A stretch of DNA of 64,000 nt, taken from Drosophila persimilis (lineage: Eukaryota; Arthropoda; Insecta; Diptera; Drosophilidae). Made by a program: the position numbers and the translations under genes. The notes under the pieces were generated by a model. It saw only the letters and a list, made by a program, of their open reading frames with translations. It searched no databases and was not told where the DNA came from. Location of the stretch: the NCBI RefSeq assembly GCF_003286085.1, contig NW_020825288.1, forward strand, positions 28,086,001 to 28,150,000, written 5' to 3'. Within the stretch, counting starts at the first letter, position 1. Each line of letters starts with the position of its first letter. Shown one piece after another: positions 26,201-33,800 of this stretch.

Positions 26201-29200
26201 CTTCGCTCTGTTTCGCCCGCGGGGGGGCTGCTGCTGTCTGAATGGAGGTCAAAGTGCATAACTTAAGTAGCCGACAATAAAATGCATAACATGGCATACA
26301 AAACACAAACAGACAGCAGGCAGAAGAGGAAAAGCCAAAGGAAAACTAAGCACAGACCGTACGAAAATGTGGAAAATATGGCTCTATTTATTTGTACATT
26401 AGGCCAAGATGTTTCGCCGTTGGCCTGCCTGCCACACATTTCGTACCTCTTTTACAAATACACATGTATTGGTGTGTCTGTGCCTGTGTGTGTCTGTATG
26501 CCTCATGTTTGTACCTGCCTCAACAGCTGCTAGTAAAAGGCCAAGTGTTGTGCTTGACATGTACAAGCCCCAGCCCCAGCCCCATGCCCCTGCCGCATGC
26601 CCAGCCCCAGCACCAGCCCCATGCCCCATGCCCCAGCCCCAGCTCCAGGTCTAGAGTGGGATTTTTCTGTGCCGCTGCTGCTGCCTCTCCCGCTGTGGCA
26701 TAATAATTTCATGCTGAGCTGGACTTACCCCTACTTCATCGTGGCCCCCTCCCCCACCCATATCATGCCCCCTCTAGTGGTGTGTCGTGTCATGTCGATT
26801 TATCTAATGGAACAGTCGAGTGTCACACGGACTGGTTGCAAAAACAAATTTATTAAAGGCAAAAACACAGAGAGAATTAACAATGTGACAAAGGGAACAA
26901 AAACGGAGTGGAAAATGTTGGATAGAATGGAATAAAAGATTGTTGAAAATGAAGGTGGCCAAAGATCTGATATAAAATAAGGTAAACATATATATAATAC
27001 GATTAAAATTGAAGTAGAAATGTATATTTTGGAATAGAATGTATTTATGGGTTGTGCACTTCACATATAGCCTTCTGTTTGTAAGGGGGCGGATCAGGCG
27101 GATCGTTGAGGTGGTGCTTCCAGAGAAGTTATTAAAATTCTCGGTCCTCTGAAAAGATGAGAGCCGAGTGGATCGTGAGAACAAACGCGATACCGCTCTC
27201 CGATCACAGCGCTAACAGAGAGCGCTGTAAGCCGGCTGTTAACCCGGTAGCGATAACAGGAGCTGTTAACCAGCGGTGCTAACAGCGCTCTTGTTCTGTT
27301 ATGGAAACAGTTCCCCTGAAAACCTTCATTAGATGCCTGTAAAAGCCCTAAGGAGGTTTTGCCAACCCCAGAAAGTATATATATATACCTGATCGGCATC
27401 AATAGCGGAGTCCATATACCAAAGCACGTGTTCCATTTGGAATGCTTTTACCTGTCATTCGACAACGAACAAAGGCATAAAACCCAGGAAATTTCTGGGA
27501 AAAACGTTCAATTATTCGAAAGACCCACAAATCTGCAATAAAATTACATACCAATCAGCGAAAATCCTCCTTTGGTTGCATTAGTTGCTCATTGTTGTCC
27601 GGTGGTTCGAGTGGTTCGGTGGTTGCTCCACGGCGACGGTGACGACGACTCTCGCTCTGGCACAAAAGCCAACCGCGTAATTAAGCTTTACGTTCCACGA
27701 GTAAACACAAATACACTCGAAACACACACTGCTTGAACACTCGAAGCACTCAAACGGATGCGGACACGAGAGCCAGGAGCCATCCAATGTTAACAATGCA
27801 CATTACGCATACGCCACGTACACCATAGCTATGATGCTCCACTTGTTTCATACCTCTCTCTCGCTCTCTTGCAGATACCAGGACATGTACAACAATCCGA
27901 TTAAGGCCACTAATTTGGAGCATCGTGATGTGGTGCTGGACATACTGTCCGATGCCCGTGTCGTTGGGCCTCTACTGCAGACGGGTATGTTCCATGCGGA
28001 TGTCAATCGGCGCAATTATATGTACGTATTTGGCCATAACAGCGCAACGGGACCGTACGCCAACGTAAGTATTAGCCGAAACGACTACCACTACTGTATA
28101 TTCCAAAAGGCTCGACCAAATGGCCGATTCCAATTACGCACTCCATAGAACTTTTAATTTAAACACTCGTCGGCGGTCACGCGGACCCCGCCAGCACCCC
28201 GTGTCTCTCCAGTGAATCGTTTTCCCTTTCGCTGTGTAAAATAAACCCAGCATGTGGTTGGGGCATCTAATGAGTTTTCATGATGTACTCCTCGCTCTCT
28301 CTGTCGCTCTCAATAATGGACAATAATGCTGGAAAAGTTTTAGGCGGAACTCGGGGCCGTTTTGGGCTACGGAGGAGTCCCTCATTGGCTTGTTATGTTT
28401 TGTTCTTCTTTTTTTTGTTTTTGGCCAAAAACAATTCACAAGTTTTCAAGCAGCGAAAGGCCGCGAATGATCGTAATAAAGACAATGAACCCTCGCAGGG
28501 GTAACAAAAATCCTAGGCAAAAAGGACGAGGGGTTTTAGATACCCTAGAAAAGATACCTTAGATGCATTGAAGATGATCTTGGGGGGTTTCAACGGAGAT
28601 ACCCTTTCCTTTTGTGGCAGAAAGATAGCTTTAAGATTGTAGGCATTGTTTTGCCCTAAAAAGGAGATCCTTTCCCATTCTTTTCTCTTTAGAACCATAT
28701 ATACCCCCTCCGTTGTTAGGGTGCCAGAAAAAAACAACATCTACATCGAAGTTGTCCTTTTGCCTCTTTTGTCTAACCAGACGGCATGGAATCCCTCTTG
28801 ACTTAGGGTTCATTTGTGTCCGACGACGGGTCACTCTCTTCACCCAACAGAGAGTGGGCGGTGGGGAGGGGGAGGCAGGGTTATTTGTGTCCGACTCTCG
28901 TAGTTCGGTTGGCTTGGCTTTTGCCAGAGTTTTATGGCTCTGTCATGCTTATGGATTTGTTACTGATTGCCTGGCCAAGATAGCTTTGTGCTGCCATGAA
29001 GCCACTGTCCTCTCACTGCCCCCTCGTTGTCCTGTGTGTCCTCTACCCTATAGATAAATGGGCATATTGATTTGTCGTTAAGATGATTAAATTGATAAGC
29101 AAATTAGGGAGCACAGCACAGCAGAGTACAGCAATTGTTAGGGATGGTTTATGTTTCCTCCTTTGAGGGCTCGAAGGGTCCTTCAAGCTTCGTCTATGCC

Positions 29201-30817
29201 TCAGACACTGACATAATGAATTTGAAAAAACAACTCCTAGCCGAATCGTCAAAAACAAAGGCGACACTCCACTATATTGTATAGCAGAGAAAAAAGTTAT
29301 TATTTTGTATTATATATATTTTGCTGGCAACTTTTTGGCTAAGCGAATTTTTATGGCCATAGTTTTGCGGCAGCAGTGCGGTGGGCGGTGAGGGGGCGGG
29401 GGGGAGGCCATAAAACAAAACTGCAACTGAAACTGCAAATAGATGAACAGCTCGGGGTCCTGCAGTCGCATCCGGGCGAATGTCCTTTTAAATGCGACAA
29501 CAGCTTGCGCATAAGCGGGGTGCAACAACTTTTTAATAGCCCCGCAATTAAAGCATCGCCAGGATACATGTATATGTGCCACAGTGGGCCGCATAAGTCC
29601 TCTGATAAATTGCTGGGCTGCCATTGAAACGAAAGTAGCCAAATAAGAGGCAGGGACATGTTTATGCCACAGGCTGCTGGCTGATATACGAGCAGCTTCC
29701 CCGGCTTGGCTCGCATTAGTTGCAGATAAATTGCGAGAAATAAAATTCACTTAAATATTTCATGCTGCCGCCGCCAGCTCGCTCATGGGCGAAACATGAA
29801 AGGAAGGATGTCAGGGATAAGCGGAGTGCCGGCGTGCCTACAAATTATCGGCCTGTCCTGTCGCCAACGCAACCGAGTGGCAGCCGGCAGCCGGCAGGCG
29901 GTCCACCAAGAAACCGGCAAAACAAACAGTCAGACAAGTTAAGACTCAGGCGAATACACACACGCTCTCCAATCGACTTTGTACTACAATGCTGAAAGGC
30001 ATTTGATATACCCTGAACAGAGAGGGTAGCCAGCATTCTACGTAGGCTTTGGCAACAGGCAGAGAAGGAGAGGAAAACGTATCCAAAACTGCACGATTTC
30101 CTGTCATGCACAAGCAGTGTGCTTTGTTGTTGGATTCTGGGGACCGAAACAGACCGCCTCGGTGGATTACCTAGAAATCTCTTCTATCTGCAGTGCCTCC
30201 CAAGGGCATCCAACGCTTCGGTATCCCCAAAAGTCTTACTGTTTTTCTACCACTCCAAGAGTATATCCGAAAACATTTTTTTTGTGCAACTTCTTTCGTC
30301 TGAATGCGAATGAATTTGTGCATAAACTGCGCTTCTGTGGCTCGAGCGGAATGCTTCAAGTGGCAGGCCACTCACTGGCTTCCCCAGAATGGACCACGCC
30401 CCTCCGCCCCACCGACTGCAGCCCGACCATATATCTTGTTGAGTCCTGAGCCGCGGGCATATTGTGAAACTTTTTGGCACATGTCTTGCATGTCTTGCAG
30501 TTGAGATGCTCAGACCTCAAACTCAGACCCAGATACGGATACACGGATACAAAACGTTCTAGCCCTGAAAAATGCTCCAAGGAGACTACTTATTTACTTG
30601 GGGGGGGGCTTGTCTGCCCCTCTCTCCGAGGAGCTGTTATTGTGGGCTTCTGGCAATTGTTAAAAATAGCGAAAAGTATTCCAAGAAAAGATATTAATCC
30701 CCTTAAAAAAAGGGGGGATTTTCAGCTGTAATGCGATTTGCAGGAAGGATAACTTAATTGAATTTAATCCCAGAGACAAAAACACACACAGAGAAAATGT
30801 AGAAAAATAAACAAACG

Positions 30818-30857
<40 letters not shown>

Positions 30858-33800
30858 GTCTCTGCTCCTCTGCAGATTAAGATTTCCTTTCGATGTTGCC
30901 ATTTTTCCTTTTTTTTTCTGTTTTTAATATCCCCAAAAACCCTCGCAAGAGGCATAAACCCAACGAGCCGAAAACTTTTCCACAAAACAAGTTCCAATTT
31001 ATTTCATCATTTAGCCATGGAAGATGGAAGGCCATCGTTCGGCTTTTTTGAGGACAGTTTAATAAGTTTTCCATATTAAATTCAACAATTTCACCGAAAA
31101 ACCCCGTAGACAAACGTCATTATCATCGCATTCTAAACGCGGTCAGCATCCCAAGAATTCCGCCACAGACCCACAAACAAACAAAAAAAAGGCCAAAAAA
31201 AGGAGGAAAAAACTTGAAGTATGTCCCGTCTGGTGGGTTTTTCTTTACTTTTTTTTGGGGAAAGTTCTTCTGGTTTTTTTTTTTGTGTGTGTGGGGCGGC
31301 ACCCACTCGTGCTTTTTGATAAGAATGCGAAATGGCTGTTTGAGGAAGGAAAAGAAATTTATGAAAATAAAATAAATATAAACCAAAACTAAAGTTTTAT
31401 AGAGGAGAAAAAAAAATAGGATGGAGTTTCTGGCACACAAAATATCCCTTTAAGTGGCTCAGCCTTTAGCAGAAGGGTATTTCTACCCAATTAAAGACCA
31501 CCTGCGATGGGGGTTTGTATCCTATTGCTAATTCCATAGAATTACACAGAGATGGGAGTAAATTATGTGGGGGTGCCACACCTCGGCACATTCCAGGCCC
31601 TTACCTCCCTCTCTGGGAGCCAATATTTTTGGAAATTTTACACGCTGCGAGTGCCGTTAACTCCATTAGGTTTATTACGACAAATGGCGCCAAGTCAAAT
31701 TGTTGCTTCCGCCCCGTGCCCCAATGCCTTGGGGCAGGCGCAACATAAATTACAAAAGTTACGCATTAATTTCAAAATTGAATTTCCGCCTCCGTTCCCG
31801 GTATCTTTTTTCCCAATGAATTTCCTGCAACTTTAATATAAAAATCAACCACCCCCCGCCCCCCAGAAATTTAGGAGATTGGGTAATTTCGGACAGGATG
31901 TGCGCCAACGCGTTTTGGGTCATTGGAAAGAATAAATATTTAAATAATATAATATCTGTGGGAAATTTATGAATATTCCGTAATTATTCATTTACAAATT
32001 CAATTGAAAATTACCATTAAATTAAAGCGGAAATACAATTTTGTTCAGGGTAGGAAAATTATTTATGGAAAATCCATTGATTTATTTGCTAAAACTAAAT
32101 ATTAACACAGTCTTTTGGCCGGCACTCAAATTGATTGATATGAAAATATGGCAGGCTTTTCTCGCGCCGTTTTCCACCGCAAAAATAAGCATATGCAAAA
32201 TGCTGGGGGCGGGGGAAATCAATGGGAAAAACTTAAAAAAGCTTCACTTTGATGCTATCGGGGGCTGAAAGGTTATTGAACCGCATATTCCATCAAACGT
32301 CGGAATGCTCGCTTTTCGCTCAATAAAAATCCGCAGCGTAAGCCTTGTGTCGTGTAAAGCCAATATTGAATGGCGTCGTTTTGCTCACACAATTGCCACA
32401 CAGAAATGAAAATGAAAATCAAAATCAAAAGCGAAAATTCATCATTCATAAATGCCATAAAAGGACAGGCAGGACGGGCAGTCCGAAAGGACACTTCTCA
32501 GACAGACGGCTAGCGAAATGCTTTGTGACTTTGTTACATTTTTCATGGAGCAACAATAAAAAGCTGGGCTTTATTACCTACTTACACACAGACAGCCAGA
32601 GCCAGAGCCAGTCTCTTCTGCCTTTGGCCTTGTCTGTGTTCGCTTGGCCAAATATTTATGCATTCCGTCTAAGAAGATTGATGCCCGGGTGCCACAAAAA
32701 AACCGAAAAGAGAAAAGAACCTTTCGCACTGATCGGAAGGGTAGCGAGAAGGAAGCCATTTGCACCGATTTTTGGTTTACTTTCAAGAGTCCATGGGCTT
32801 TGGCAAGAGGTTTGTAGAAGGAGAACCCCAATCCGCGATAGAATTTCCCTGTTTTGGGTGGCAGTTCCAGCCATAATCCTTTCTGCCTTGCCTTTCACTC
32901 CTTCACTCCTTCGATCTTCTTGAAATGCTGCCTTGCTTCCCTTAATCACTCCGTAACTATAATAAATGGGTTTCCCTTTCATCGATGGATTACTAATTGC
33001 CGCTACCTTAACACCAACTTTCAACAGCTTAGAGCTGGAGGAGGAGGAGGAGTAGGAGTAGGATGAGGAGGAGAGTATTCCCGCAGCAGCTTGATTTACT
33101 GATGATTCTGTAATACATATAAACGAGTATTTTTCACTTACAGCTACCGCATAGCATTATGGGCGAGGAATTGGCGTTTATCTTTGGCGCGCCTTTGGCT
33201 CCCGCAGGTCCTTTTCCCAGCCATAACTATACGATGCAGGAAAAGCTGCTTTCCGAGGCGGTAATGGCATATTGGACGAACTTCGTAAAGACCGGGTGAG
33301 TACTGGACTTTGAGTTAAAAGTGCATTTCGAGGAGAAAGTTGGGCGAAGTCTGCGGGATGTGGGAGAGGGGAGAGGGGGGAGGAACATCAACACGAGAAG
33401 AGTCACAGTCCTGCATGCAAATGCGGACTGCGGGTCTACGGATTCGGATTCGGATGCGGATGCGGACACGGATGCAATGTGGGATATTCATGAGTTTTTG
33501 GAATGGCTTTGGCTTTTCGTTGTGGCGCCGTGTGGCACGTTTTGCAATCTGCAACGCTTGGACAGTGAAATGAATAGAATTTTTACTGCCGCTTTTATTA
33601 TTATTCCCGCAGTGAAAACATCGGCTCTGTGAGGCGCTGCCGGGGGGGGGATAGTAGGTGCATGCAAATATTATTAGTGGAAGTGGCTCTGGGGGGGGGG
33701 ATCGGAGGAATAGAGGAAATAAAACCCAGAACTGGAAATCACAGCCAGGATCGTTAGCCAGGACATTTTCCCGCCAAAGCCAGAGGCAATCACATCTCAG

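Larger units (their letters stand above)
11246..27874 (+). other. Neuroligin intron, 16.6 kb, carrying a tandem duplication
   Basis: The intron is bounded by GTAAGT at 11246 and a pyrimidine-rich TTGCAG before 27875. It contains a GT microsatellite, the diverged 353-bp repeat, a CAA/CAG-rich stretch (13075-13170), the possible transposon at 14811-15442, the 4,664-bp tandem duplication and a CCCCAG minisatellite. About 9.3 kb of its length is the duplication alone. No nested gene was recognised. Confidence 0.75.
28065..33143 (+). other. Neuroligin intron, 5.1 kb
   Basis: No exon was recognised. It contains a dispersed-repeat fragment at 30005-30085, a (GA)12 run, G- and C-homopolymer stretches (29390-29407, 30601-30608, 31852-31864) and AT-rich blocks around 31910-32060. 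A further weak TAGATACCCTAG-type segment at 28537-28560 is uncertain. Confidence 0.6.

Noticed and set aside
28537-28740. GATACCCTAG and GATACCC motifs suggesting another dispersed-repeat copy
   Set aside because: Only the short TACCC motif agrees; the later segments in the expected order are not seen.
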